DNA of 64,000 nt from Ruminococcus flavefaciens (GCF_900108555.1 NZ_FNWV01000006.1:1-64000); one strand, 5' to 3'. Shown: positions 35,712-44,815, counted from the first letter of the stretch. The notes: generated from the letters alone by a model not told the origin. Numbers and translations are program-made.

Positions 35712-38663
35712 GTGAACGGCTTGTACAGCAACTGGTACCATGAGTTTGAAGAGATCATGGAAACAATGAGCAGCGATGAGTTATATGGTACACTTGTTCC
35801 TCTCCTCGAATCGAGCCGAAACAATTTTGCCTTCAACAAGAAGATAATGGAAAAGGCGATAGATGTTTCGTGGGTAGAGGCTATTGAAAACGGTCTTGTA
35901 CATCTGGACAATTTTCTCAGGAACCCGAGACGTACAATAGAGGACGTTGAAGAGATAGTACCCATAGCACTTTCGCGTAAAACCACAATAGAATCTGTCA
36001 AGCATCTTGCACAGCATACAGACCTGATACAGAGCGTTGACAGAAAAACAGGAAAGATAACGCCTTCAAAGATACTCAATGTACATAAGGAAGAAAGCCT
36101 TATGACGTATGAGAACAGGTTCATCAATACCCTTGTGGACAGGCTTTACATCTTCATATCAAGAAGATACGAGAAGCTTGCCGAGGTATCAAAGGACGAA
36201 GAGGTATTCACCCTCGGATATGATACCGTAATTGATGACAACAAAGGCGGCAAAATGAAGATAGACGTGAAGATAGAGACAGTAGACAGTCTTGATTCTT
36301 ACGATGCCAACGGCTATACCGTGTGGCAGAGAGTCGAAAAGCTCAAAACAGCTATCGAAGGCTATAAGGGCTCGGAGCTTTGCAGGACTCTCGGAAACAG
36401 CTTCATAAGACCGCCTGTAATGCGTACAAACGCCATTATGAAAAATGTCGACCTGAAAGCCTGCCTGACACTCTGGCAGTACATAGAGAGCTATGACAAG
36501 GTCGGCTATGAGATAAACATACAGAATAAAGCCGTAGCACCTCAGAGGGAATACGTTATTGACTTCTACAAGCTCGTAGTGCTTAACCTGCTGCTGTTCC
36601 GTTCGTACATGAACAACGACAACGAGGATAAGCTCAAAGAGCTGAGAACACAGACATCAAAGCCTATAGCTCCCAAGTTCCTGAAAAAGTTCGACAAGGA
36701 GCTTGCGGCGGATTACAGTGTTTCGTCTGAGTCTGTTGCAGGATATATCGCCTCCGATTCGGATTTCCGCGTCGAAAAGCGGCTGCCTCCTGACCTTAAT
36801 CTCATGTTTGAGCAGATAACGGAATGTATCAACATCGAGACTGCGTATATGGAAGAGCAGGAAAAGCTCAGACAGGAAGAGGAAAAACGCCGTCAGGAGG
36901 AAGAGGAACGTCTCAGAGAGCAGCAGCGCATCGAGGAAGCAAGACGCGCGGAGCTGGAGCGTATCCGCCTCGAAAAGGAAGAGGAAGAACGGAAGCTGCA
37001 GGAAATGCTGGCAAAGAAACGTGCCGAGCAGGAAGCCGAGGAGCGGGAGCGTCAGCGGCTTGAAGAAGAAAGACTTGCCCGTCTTGAAGAACAGCGCAAA
37101 CGAGAAGAGGAAGAGCGGCTCAAGCGTGAGGAAGAAGAGCGTATCGCTGCCGAGCGTGAGCGCATAAGACAGAATAAGGAAATGGCTCGTGCCGAGCTTG
37201 GTGAAGCCGAGGGACTTGATGAAGAAGCTCTCAATAATGCTCCCGATGAGGCAGAGCTTGAAAAACAGGCGTACAGCGAAGTCACCGATGATGAGGTCGA
37301 GGAGGTAATTGCAGAACTCGACAATTCTGAGGAACAGGAAGGATTTGAAGATCCGAGAGCTGTTGCAGCCCGTAAAAAGATCGAACAGCAGAAACTGGAA
37401 AAGGAACGTGCAGAGGCAGAACGTGCCCAGCGTCTCAAGGCTGAAAGACAGCACTTTGAGAGTAAACCTTTCAGGGAGATATACCGCGAATATTCGTGGA
37501 ATCCAATATATGCGCTTATACGTCTGATAAGGCATATACTGGCTGTGGTATTCGGTATCATACCCGAGGATACCGATAATCCGTACTATAAGCAGCTCCT
37601 TGCCGAGAAGAAACAGAAGAAAGAGCAGAAGGAGCAGGAAAAACAGCAGCGTCAGCAAATGGAAGTGTACTACAAAAAATACGGTCAGGACTTCAAGTAC
37701 CGTTTCAGACGCTTTATCGCTGACATGAAGTTCAAGCGGAAAAAAGCCCGCGAAATGAAGAACAAGCCCCGTCCTGCATATACTCCGCCTGTAAGGACTC
37801 CCGAGGAGCAGAAAGCCATTGATATGGAAATGAAGCGTCTCTATAAGGAGTATCGTGTAAGCCTTGTTGAGAAAGTCCGCAGGTCACTTGCATATCGCAA
37901 AAAAGCAAAAGAGGAGCTTGAAGCGGCTATCCGTGAGAGTGAAGCAAGCATTGAAGCTTCCGATGTCAAGGAAGCTGAAAAAGAGGATAATTCTTCAAAG
38001 GCAGCAAATGTCATAGTTACGGTCATTACCGCTATAGCACTTGCCTTCGTCATATACGTAATGGTATGCTCGGCTAACGGAAAAGCCGTGAATGTATTCG
38101 GCAAGAGTATACTTAAAGTCGTTACGGGAAGCATGGAGCCTTCTATCCATGTGGGTGACTATATAATAGTTGAAAAGACCGATACTGACTCACTTTCCGA
38201 GGGCGATATCATTACGTTCTATTCCGACCAGAACGACATAAAGGATAAGCTTGTAACTCACAGAGTGATCGGTAAAAACGATGACGGTACATATATCACA
38301 AAGGGCGACGCAAATCCTATAGAGGACAGCGTACCTGCAAGACAGGAGCGTATAATCGGAAAATATACCCGTAAGTCAAGATTTTTCATATGGGTGAATT
38401 CTTTCGTTGATCTAAAAAAGCTTCTGCTTATACTGGTAGTGATACCTATGACTCTCATAGCACTTTATGAAGTGCGTACACTGATGAAAATGGGTATGGA
38501 AGCTGCCGAAAGCAACAAAAAGGAAGCCGATAATAAGCGCGAAGCTGCTGTAAGAGAGGCTATCGAAAGAGAAAAACGCCGTCTTGAAGAGATAGGGTAT
38601 GATCCCGAAAACGAGGTGAAGCTGAGTGAATCAAGAGAAATTGATGAAGAGGAGAATGATTAG
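35712..38663 (+). CDS. DUF2357-like / coiled-coil / SipW signal peptidase fusion
   Basis: The 983-residue product combines three parts. Residues 1-370 resemble DUF2357 proteins, the McrC-like partners of McrB-type ATPases, with TYENRFINTL (about 136-145) and PPVMRTNAIMKN (about 236-247). Residues 375-780 are highly charged Glu/Arg/Lys coiled coil with low-complexity RLEEE-type runs and no membrane helix. Residues 765-935 are a full SipW-type peptidase: a transmembrane helix, Ser807 in TGSMEPS, His850 in THRVIG, TKGDAN and a second helix. A short charged tail follows. The protein thus physically joins the cytoplasmic partner of the AAA+ ring to a membrane protease. No frameshift is seen, so the fusion is real unless the assembly is wrong. 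Translation starts at GTG with AGGTGA upstream. Confidence 0.8.
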   Translation: MNGLYSNWYHEFEEIMETMSSDELYGTLVPLLESSRNNFAFNKKIMEKAIDVSWVEAIENGLVHLDNFLRNPRRTIEDVEEIVPIALSRKTTIESVKHLAQHTDLIQSVDRKTGKITPSKILNVHKEESLMTYENRFINTLVDRLYIFISRRYEKLAEVSKDEEVFTLGYDTVIDDNKGGKMKIDVKIETVDSLDSYDANGYTVWQRVEKLKTAIEGYKGSELCRTLGNSFIRPPVMRTNAIMKNVDLKACLTLWQYIESYDKVGYEINIQNKAVAPQREYVIDFYKLVVLNLLLFRSYMNNDNEDKLKELRTQTSKPIAPKFLKKFDKELAADYSVSSESVAGYIASDSDFRVEKRLPPDLNLMFEQITECINIETAYMEEQEKLRQEEEKRRQEEEERLREQQRIEEARRAELERIRLEKEEEERKLQEMLAKKRAEQEAEERERQRLEEERLARLEEQRKREEEERLKREEEERIAAERERIRQNKEMARAELGEAEGLDEEALNNAPDEAELEKQAYSEVTDDEVEEVIAELDNSEEQEGFEDPRAVAARKKIEQQKLEKERAEAERAQRLKAERQHFESKPFREIYREYSWNPIYALIRLIRHILAVVFGIIPEDTDNPYYKQLLAEKKQKKEQKEQEKQQRQQMEVYYKKYGQDFKYRFRRFIADMKFKRKKAREMKNKPRPAYTPPVRTPEEQKAIDMEMKRLYKEYRVSLVEKVRRSLAYRKKAKEELEAAIRESEASIEASDVKEAEKEDNSSKAANVIVTVITAIALAFVIYVMVCSANGKAVNVFGKSILKVVTGSMEPSIHVGDYIIVEKTDTDSLSEGDIITFYSDQNDIKDKLVTHRVIGKNDDGTYITKGDANPIEDSVPARQERIIGKYTRKSRFFIWVNSFVDLKKLLLILVVIPMTLIALYEVRTLMKMGMEAAESNKKEADNKREAAVREAIEREKRRLEEIGYDPENEVKLSESREIDEEEND

Positions 38664-39078
38664 AGCGATCATACTTTTCATTATCACCTTTATAGCTCTC
38701 CTCGTCTTTATAGCATTGTATGTTGACGAGACAAAGCGTGTTCAGGAGACTTACCGCAAGCAGTACAAGGTAAATCTTACAAAGGTCATCGAGGATATCG
38801 ACTCGTACAAAAACGGCGAGGGCGATCACGACCTGAGGTATATGCGTATCGTCAGTGATATGAGCGGTGCAAATTCCTTTGCATTTCTCATAGATAAATT
38901 CAATGACAAGCAGATAATAATCAATGAGCTTACGACCTGTACCATGAAGTATCCCGAGCAGATGAAAGAGAAGCTTGACGATATGAGGCAGGCTCTCAGC
39001 GATATCCTTGACGATGTGGATAAGGGATATGAGGAAGCAGCGGCGGTAGTAAGCTCGGTAGATAAAAAAGGCTATTGA
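38626..39078 (+). CDS. Small single-pass membrane protein of the AAA/SipW operon
   Basis: The 150-residue protein has an N-terminal basic segment and one transmembrane helix (about 13-33), then an extracytoplasmic, mostly helical region with periodic charged residues. Translation starts at a GTG inside the end of the fusion gene (38-base overlap) with GAGGTG 7 bases upstream, indicating translational coupling. I do not recognise a family. Tight coupling to the fusion gene suggests it is a subunit or accessory factor of the same membrane complex. Confidence 0.65.
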   Translation: MNQEKLMKRRMIRAIILFIITFIALLVFIALYVDETKRVQETYRKQYKVNLTKVIEDIDSYKNGEGDHDLRYMRIVSDMSGANSFAFLIDKFNDKQIIINELTTCTMKYPEQMKEKLDDMRQALSDILDDVDKGYEEAAAVVSSVDKKGY

Positions 39079-39096
39079 TGCAGGGGAGGTTTCAGC

Positions 39097-39324
39097 ATGG
39101 GCGAAAAGAGAAAGCTTAAAAAGGAGATAAAGCTCTGCATGAGTACGATAAAAGAGATCGAAAGAAAGCGTTCGCGTTCTCAATCGGCACTTGTACAGGC
39201 TATCCTGCTTCAGGAGCAGCCTGACGAAACAGATGTAGAGTGGTTCAATAAGTATACGGGAGAGATAACAGCCTGCCGTAATCATATGATAGAGCTGCAA
39301 AAGAAGCTCAAGTCTCTCGGTTAA
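39097..39324 (+). CDS. Small helical cytosolic protein, last gene of the operon
   Basis: The 75-residue, Lys/Glu-rich protein is predicted as a helical hairpin or coiled coil, with no signal or membrane segment. GGGGAGG precedes the ATG, 18 bases after the preceding gene. A strong terminator follows directly. The family is unknown; by position it may be a soluble adaptor of the AAA+ complex. Confidence 0.6.
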   Translation: MGEKRKLKKEIKLCMSTIKEIERKRSRSQSALVQAILLQEQPDETDVEWFNKYTGEITACRNHMIELQKKLKSLG

Positions 39325-39332
39325 GAAAAGTT

Positions 39333-39363
39333 AAACGCCTCCGATTTTTCGGAGGCGTTTTTA
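39333..39363. terminator. Bidirectional terminator between convergent genes
   Basis: Perfect 11-bp stem AAACGCCTCCG/CGGAGGCGTTT with loop ATTTTT, ending in a T-run on both strands. Confidence 0.9.
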
Positions 39364-39365
39364 TG

Positions 39366-40043
39366 TCAGTAATCGTATTCGTTTTCCTTTTTGGAATATA
39401 GCAGGAAGAAAAAGATCATCAGCAGTTCGCCGAACATACTTATGAGGAAGATAAGGTCTGAATTTCCTGTAGCAGGACCAAGTGCGGCAAAAACGAACAT
39501 CAGCGCACCTGCAAGGAAAAATGTGGGAGTTTTTTCTTTTATCCATACATATATACCTGCTGCGATAACAGGAAGAACAGTTCCGAATGAGAGCAGACGG
39601 TTTATCTTGTCAGCCCACACAGGAGTTGAGTCACCTGCCACATATCTGACTATGCCTGCAAAATCACGCAGTTCAAGGACACGGGCAAATCCCGAAGCAC
39701 AGCCGAGTATACATACCGCAGCGGTAATTATCCATACTATGGTCATTTTTATGTCTACCCATTTCATTGCATAGCCGCATATCGCAATATTCAGAGGTAC
39801 GAGCAGACCATGACTTACGAAGCGTATACGGCTAAGTATACGCAGCAGATCATTAGGCATGAACGAACCGAGAGCCATTACAAGTGCATCGAATAGCAGT
39901 CCGACTCCCACCACAGCCATTAACAATGCAATGGTCTGACGTTTTTTGATGTATCGGACAAACAAAAGTATGGTAACAATGGCTTCAAGAGCTGTTATTA
40001 CGGCTATAATAACAGGACAATGATCGGTAAGAAATCCTCTCAT
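39366..40043 (-). CDS. Hypothetical seven-helix membrane protein
   Basis: The 225-residue protein has about seven hydrophobic segments spread over its length and very short loops. No catalytic motif is evident. The topology recalls small 7TM sensor or transporter modules, but I cannot assign a family. The start has an AGGAGG site six bases upstream. It faces the AAA/SipW operon and shares its terminator, so it need not be functionally linked to it. Confidence 0.65.
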   Translation of the reverse strand: MRGFLTDHCPVIIAVITALEAIVTILLFVRYIKKRQTIALLMAVVGVGLLFDALVMALGSFMPNDLLRILSRIRFVSHGLLVPLNIAICGYAMKWVDIKMTIVWIITAAVCILGCASGFARVLELRDFAGIVRYVAGDSTPVWADKINRLLSFGTVLPVIAAGIYVWIKEKTPTFFLAGALMFVFAALGPATGNSDLIFLISMFGELLMIFFFLLYSKKENEYDY

Positions 40044-40084
40044 GTTATCCTCCTTTTCAGTGATAGAGCTTTCCGTTAAAAAAA

Positions 40085-40250
40085 TAGTGAATAAGGAATA
40101 ATGCAGCGAAAAAAAGCTTAATTCGCGTATAATAATTAACGCCCTGCATAGAGCAGGACGCGATAAAGGCTGTGCTTGCTCGTGCCGGATAGCTGTGAGA
40201 TAAACAACATTTAGTGAATAAGGAATAATGAATAGTGAATAAAGAATAAT
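40085..40250 (-). repeat. Short dispersed intergenic repeats (TAGTGAATAAGGAATAATG type)
   Basis: A 19-bp unit occurs exactly at 40085-40103 and 40212-40230, with a degenerate copy at 40233-40250. Between them are short hairpin-capable sequences (CCTGC/GCAGG near 40143-40157). I see no gene in 40044-40337. A further CGTCAC/GTGACG hairpin is at about 40315-40330. Confidence 0.6.
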
Positions 40251-40337
40251 ACAGAAACGCCTGATACAGCATTATGATCTATACATTATTAACTATTCAT
40301 TATAAATTGAGCCCGTCACGTTAGTGACGAGCGTTTC

Positions 40338-40360
40338 TGGTGGAGGCGAGGGGAATTGAA
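40338..40360. other. tRNA/tmRNA 3'-end-like attachment core
   Basis: Read on the minus strand the 23 bp end in GCCTCCACCA and begin TTCAATTCCCC, matching the T-arm and acceptor end of a tRNA or tmRNA with encoded CCA. No full tRNA is present. Such truncated ends are left where tyrosine-recombinase elements integrate. It overlaps the left copy of the 243-bp repeat. Confidence 0.55.
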
Positions 40361-40589
40361 AAAGTAGAAGCACTTTTAGTGATTTTTGCTAAAATGTGAA
40401 AATGGCTGTATTTAGCGATATTTTACGATTTCGCTTTTAGCAGCTTCAAGTGATTTTTGGCAGTTTTTGGTACAAATAAGTGGTAAACAAGTGGTTGGAA
40501 TTGCTCTATTCTACGTAAAAAAACAAATAAGTTAGTACCTAATAAGTGGTATGATCCCGACGGAGTGTCCTTTGTATATTTTGCATTAA
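40347..40589 (+). repeat. Left copy of the 243-bp direct repeat flanking the HipA/Wadjet island
   Basis: This segment aligns without any gap to 50026-50268. By eye about 30 of 243 positions differ, mostly in the last third. Each copy contains the CGAGGGGAATTGAA core, a TAGTGATTTTTGCTAAAATG block and three AAGTGGT heptamers (40478-40484, 40489-40495, 40544-40550) that look like arm-type integrase sites. The copies lie 9679 bp apart. Confidence 0.85.
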
Positions 40590-40718
40590 AAGAAAACTCA
40601 ATATGCTACTTGTAATTAAATATGCAGCTCCGGTGCGTTTTTTCGTCCATTGCTTCATATGGTGAAATCACCGAAATATAAGGCTGTGCTGTTTGGATAG
40701 ACTGGCGGAAGAGATGGC

Positions 40719-40747
40719 TTGATTATGATATAGAGATGTGGTATAAT
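40719..40747 (+). promoter_or_regulatory. Promoter of the HipA-like gene
   Basis: TTGATT (40719-40724), 17-bp spacer, TATAAT (40742-40747). Confidence 0.7.
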
Positions 40748-40770
40748 GATAGAAAAGCGAGGTGAGAGCG

Positions 40771-42012
40771 TTGAAATATACACTTATGCATAAGAATATA
40801 GCTGTTGCAGACATTGAAATAGATGAAGCTATTGGTGGGATTAGCGTAATTGATAATATATCAGCAAAAGAGCATCTACCGATCGGTGTTGTGCATCCGC
40901 TTCATCATAGCGAAAGCATTGACCGATACGCATTGAATCAGTGGTGGGCAGGCAGGTCAATTCCTGCGAGTAGAATGGGCATTGAAGATGCTTTGGAAAA
41001 GCTCGGTGTATATAATTCTAAGCTGCTTCTTACGAAATGTCTCGGACTGAGTTTATCTGATCATTACTGGATAAAGCCTTACGGAAGCGATATGACCTGG
41101 GAAGATGTAAATTTCTTTGACAACGATTTCTCAGATGATATAGGTGATGTTCTTTTTGGTACAAGTGATAAGAATGCTGGATTCGATTTTCTGTCGCCGG
41201 ATAATACTTCTGACGGTAATCTGAAAAAACGCTGGAAGATCATTGACGGCAAACGTTGTCTTTTGAAATCAGGCTCCAATCCATATAGTCAGCAGACCTT
41301 CAATGAGGTTATCGCTTCAAAAATAATGAATAGACTTGGAATAGATCATGTGCCTTATTCGGTAACGTGGATAAATGATGAACCATATAGTGTGTGCGAG
41401 GATTTTGTAACGAAGGATACTGAACTCATCAGTGCATGGAGAGTACTCCAATTGAGAACAAAAGCAAATCATGAAAATGAATACCTTCACTACGTTAATA
41501 TCTGTCGGGAACTCGGGATAGATATAGTTCCTTCCATTGACAAGATGATAGTTCTCGACTATATTATAGCAAACGAGGACAGGCACTTCAATAACTTCGG
41601 ACTTCTGCGTGATGCTAATACCCTTGAATGGCTTGGTGCTGCTCCCATATTCGACAGCGGAACTTCACTCTGGTATGATAGGTTAACTTCACGAATACCA
41701 ATCAATGGTGTTAATTGTAAGCCATTCAAGAAAACACACGGCGAGCAGATAAAACTTGTATCCTCCCTTGAATGGTTCGATGCTTCAAAACTCGATGGTA
41801 TCGAAGATGAGATACTTGAAGTGTTCAGTGAAGATAAGGCAGCTCAGTATATTGATACTGAACGTGCTAAGACCATAGCTGCTGAGGTCAGAAACAGGAT
41901 AGAAGCTGTTGAAAGCATGGCGATGAGCCATATACAAAGCTATGACATCTCCTCCACCGAGGGTGATGTTGAAGAAGATGTAGCTGAGAGCTACGGAATG
42001 AAAATGGAATAA
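40771..42012 (+). CDS. HipA-like kinase domain protein
   Basis: The 413-residue protein carries HipA-type kinase motifs: NEDRHFNN (residues 268-275, catalytic loop with Asp270) and PIFDSGTS (about 292-299, metal-binding Asp295 in place of DFG). The N-terminal 90 residues are a variable domain. HipA kinases phosphorylate cellular targets such as aminoacyl-tRNA synthetases and cause growth arrest; related stand-alone kinases occur in defence islands. No HipB-like antitoxin is adjacent. The TTG start is chosen because GAGGTG lies six bases upstream; a GTG at 40762 is embedded in that site. The gene is separated from jetD by a terminator and a promoter, so it is a separate unit within the island. 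Confidence 0.75.
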   Translation: MKYTLMHKNIAVADIEIDEAIGGISVIDNISAKEHLPIGVVHPLHHSESIDRYALNQWWAGRSIPASRMGIEDALEKLGVYNSKLLLTKCLGLSLSDHYWIKPYGSDMTWEDVNFFDNDFSDDIGDVLFGTSDKNAGFDFLSPDNTSDGNLKKRWKIIDGKRCLLKSGSNPYSQQTFNEVIASKIMNRLGIDHVPYSVTWINDEPYSVCEDFVTKDTELISAWRVLQLRTKANHENEYLHYVNICRELGIDIVPSIDKMIVLDYIIANEDRHFNNFGLLRDANTLEWLGAAPIFDSGTSLWYDRLTSRIPINGVNCKPFKKTHGEQIKLVSSLEWFDASKLDGIEDEILEVFSEDKAAQYIDTERAKTIAAEVRNRIEAVESMAMSHIQSYDISSTEGDVEEDVAESYGMKME

Positions 42013-42103
42013 GGCAATGAGGAGCCTGCGAAAGGACTGAGCTAATATAGAAGTTTTATCCAAACAACTATAAGCAAGGACTTTGCACCAGCCTATAAAA
42101 CTG

Positions 42104-42144
42104 AACAGACAGATACTTCAAACGATGTATCTGCCTGTTTTTTT
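42104..42144 (+). terminator. Terminator after the HipA-like gene
   Basis: A 13-bp stem with one mismatch (42104-42116 with 42127-42139) followed by a run of T residues. Confidence 0.85.
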
Positions 42145-42191
42145 ATAATAACGCTCGAACTTCGAGTAATCTGTTTCTTACAGCTGACAGC

Positions 42192-42220
42192 TTGCTTTTT
42201 CGACCAAATTATGCTACAAT
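42192..42220 (+). promoter_or_regulatory. Promoter of the Wadjet operon
   Basis: TTGCTT (42192-42197), 17-bp spacer, TACAAT (42215-42220), about 40 bp before jetD. Confidence 0.55.
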
Positions 42221-42261
42221 ATGTATATACTATTTTATATTTAGATTAGAGGTGGCAATGT

Positions 42262-43284
42262 ATGAGTAAGCCTAGTAATACACTATATAAAGCATTGCAG
42301 AAATTTCCTCGCAAACGAATCTCTTTGGAGGAACTCAGCAGGTTTTGCACAGGATCCGAACACCTCTATGAACAAATCAATGATCTTGTGGAACGGGGGG
42401 CATTAACTCCTATCAAGAGTAGCGGAACAAATGGTAATCAGAAGAATCCGTTGTTTATGCGATACAATATCTGCATTGAAAACACGATACAAGTGTCAGC
42501 AGATGAGATCTACGCACTTCATCCGAGACTATCAGCTAATGGGTATCTTCTTCGTAATCGAATGCAGTATGTTAATAACAGGGCTTTTTTGATCCGGCTG
42601 AGCGAGTGGCTTACCGATCACAAAGACAATGATATGATGTCGAGGCGCGAGCGTTCTTTTTCTATATTCGGAAAGGAGAAGGAATTAGATGATCATTTAA
42701 GATTGTTGGAATCTGTTGGAATTTCAAGAGATACGCTTCGATATTATGAAACACCTGAACAGTGCTTTTCAGATTATATCCCTATCCGAAAGCGAACTAT
42801 GACATTAGTAATTTGCGAAAATAAAGATATTTGGTTCAATATCCGACGTTTGATGTATGAATCCGGAGCCTGCTCGTTATTCGGTACACATATCGACGGT
42901 GTAATCTTTGGCCAGGGAAATGATATCACAGGAAAAGATAAATTCCGTTCCTATGCACAGTATTTAGGAGCAGATGATGTTAGCTTCCTGTACTGCGGTG
43001 ATATCGACAGAGCTGGCTTTGATATCTTTCTGCGGCTTTGTAAAGCAGCAGAGGAACTTCATATCGAATTGTTCTTTCCGGCATATAAAAAAATGCTGGA
43101 ACTGAGCCATAACATTCAGCTTCCTGACAGCGACGACGGAAGGTGTATCATGCCCGAAATGTCCGCAATATTGCCGCTTTTTGCGGCAGACGATCAGAAG
43201 CATATCGCCCAAATACTAAACGATAATAAGCGATTGCCGCAGGAGATACTTTCGTATCCTATACTGGCAGATAATATGAGGTAA
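42262..43284 (+). CDS. jetD: Wadjet nuclease subunit JetD
   Basis: The 340-residue protein has an N-terminal winged-helix-like part and a C-terminal Toprim domain resembling topoisomerase VI subunit A. The Toprim acidic residues are Glu186 in VICENKD and Asp247/Asp249 in CGDIDRAG. JetD is the nuclease that cuts plasmid DNA after the JetABC SMC complex has recognised a small closed circle. AGAGGTGG precedes the start. Here jetD is the first gene rather than the last, followed four bases later by jetA. All key residues are present. Confidence 0.85.
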   Translation: MSKPSNTLYKALQKFPRKRISLEELSRFCTGSEHLYEQINDLVERGALTPIKSSGTNGNQKNPLFMRYNICIENTIQVSADEIYALHPRLSANGYLLRNRMQYVNNRAFLIRLSEWLTDHKDNDMMSRRERSFSIFGKEKELDDHLRLLESVGISRDTLRYYETPEQCFSDYIPIRKRTMTLVICENKDIWFNIRRLMYESGACSLFGTHIDGVIFGQGNDITGKDKFRSYAQYLGADDVSFLYCGDIDRAGFDIFLRLCKAAEELHIELFFPAYKKMLELSHNIQLPDSDDGRCIMPEMSAILPLFAADDQKHIAQILNDNKRLPQEILSYPILADNMR

Positions 43285-43288
43285 GATA

Positions 43289-44815
43289 ATGATTTCAGCA
43301 GAATCCCAAGAATTGCTACAGGATTTCGAGAAACGTATGCGATTCGTTAATCTGATCAAATACTGGCTGCAAAGAAGCAAGCCCACAGAGATCCGTGAAT
43401 TGCTGCACAACGATGATGATAAGACTGATAATCTGATACTTATGGTAATGGTCTTTATCATGGACAGTACGCTTCGCTACGGCGAACGCTGTACAAAGCA
43501 GAATATTACAGCTTTTCTGCGTGATTTAGCTGATATTTACGGATATGATCCGGAATCGGCAAAGATGCTGACTGATTATATCGTGACAGATGTTCTTCAA
43601 AGCGGAGGAAAGGTGCGCAGATTCGATACATTTGACAGCCACGAGGAAGGATTCCGAGAACAGGGTTCTCTGATTCTTATTCAACAGCAAAGCGGAAGCT
43701 ATGTCCTGACCAATGAAGCTTACGAATTCCTTTTCAGAACGAAAGAGATCGACAGCGAACTGGATTTTTCTGTTAACCGTTTCAAATTACAGGAGTTTAT
43801 CAAACGTGGTAACTACGGTAAAGCGCTTCGGGAGAGCCGTGAACTGGTCAGCCGAGTAAGGAATCTGAAAACGAGAATGGATGACTTTATGCTTCGGTGC
43901 AGAACCAATATCTCCGAAGTGTCGATTGATGAATATGAAGAGATCGTCACGCAGGTAAAGGATTCATTTGAGGATGAAAACAAACAGCTCAGTGATATCC
44001 GTACTCTCGTATCAGCAAAGCTACAGGCAATTGCAGATGCTGAGGTCAAAAAAGGCGAAAATATAGGTCAGACTGAACAGGAGATACGTGAAATACTTGA
44101 AAACATTGATACAGTAATAAGTGAGCAAAGCCGTGTATTCAATCAGAAATATACACTGTCAGATCTGTACACAGAGCTATTGGACGATAGTTTTTCTTAT
44201 TTTCAGGCAGGCCGATTTGACCTTGAACAGGAATTATTGCTTCCGTTACAGAAAATGCAGCTGTTAGATACCAGAAGTGTCGGAAAACTTTTTGCACCAC
44301 TTTACCGTCCTTCATTTCCACATTTGTTTGGTCTTGATTTCTTTTACAGCAGACAGAATGCAATCAGAGATAGCATCAGGAATGACGGTATTGACATTAA
44401 AAGCGATGAGGCTGCCGAAAATGCGGCAGATATCAGAAATAAACGATATGTGGATATTATAAGCGGTTTGCTGTCCTATGCGGAAAACAACCATGAATTC
44501 TGTTTCAGCGAATATCTTACTTCTGTTTCAAAAGAACAGTTACAGGAGCAGATGCAGGAAAAATCATTGCCCGATGTTATGCTGAAGCTCTACGGACTTG
44601 GAGAGATTGATGTTGCAGGCTGGCGTTCGGAACATCAGGATATTATCGTGCCTGTTGGTGAATTTGATCTTTCCTATTGCCTGAGCGAACTTCCCGAAGA
44701 ATTCGTGCAGATGGAGTCGATACTGATATATAAGCTTGATGAAGTAATTACTCTATCTGATGATGCGGGCGGCAGTATCAGAATGAATGATTTTAAGATC
44801 GAGGTGAGAAGATGA
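43289..44815 (+). CDS. jetA: Wadjet kleisin subunit JetA
   Basis: The 508-residue mostly helical protein has the length, winged-helix N-terminus (about 15-110) and middle coiled region (about 180-290) expected for JetA, the MukF/MksF-like kleisin that bridges the SMC heads. Identification rests on gene order and fold pattern rather than a catalytic motif. The stop overlaps the jetB start by four bases, giving tight coupling. The protein type looks closer to the type II/III Wadjet kleisins than to type I; this subtype call is uncertain. Confidence 0.78.
   Translation: MISAESQELLQDFEKRMRFVNLIKYWLQRSKPTEIRELLHNDDDKTDNLILMVMVFIMDSTLRYGERCTKQNITAFLRDLADIYGYDPESAKMLTDYIVTDVLQSGGKVRRFDTFDSHEEGFREQGSLILIQQQSGSYVLTNEAYEFLFRTKEIDSELDFSVNRFKLQEFIKRGNYGKALRESRELVSRVRNLKTRMDDFMLRCRTNISEVSIDEYEEIVTQVKDSFEDENKQLSDIRTLVSAKLQAIADAEVKKGENIGQTEQEIREILENIDTVISEQSRVFNQKYTLSDLYTELLDDSFSYFQAGRFDLEQELLLPLQKMQLLDTRSVGKLFAPLYRPSFPHLFGLDFFYSRQNAIRDSIRNDGIDIKSDEAAENAADIRNKRYVDIISGLLSYAENNHEFCFSEYLTSVSKEQLQEQMQEKSLPDVMLKLYGLGEIDVAGWRSEHQDIIVPVGEFDLSYCLSELPEEFVQMESILIYKLDEVITLSDDAGGSIRMNDFKIEVRR

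Noticed and set aside
36657..37658. 333-codon minus-strand frame rich in Leu/Phe
   Set aside because: It mirrors the Glu/Arg-rich coiled coil of the fusion gene; apparent membrane helices are an artefact of GAG/GAA complement codons.
40085..40250. CRISPR-like array because of the short repeated units
   Set aside because: Only two exact 19-bp copies and one degenerate copy exist, spacing is irregular and no cas genes are nearby.
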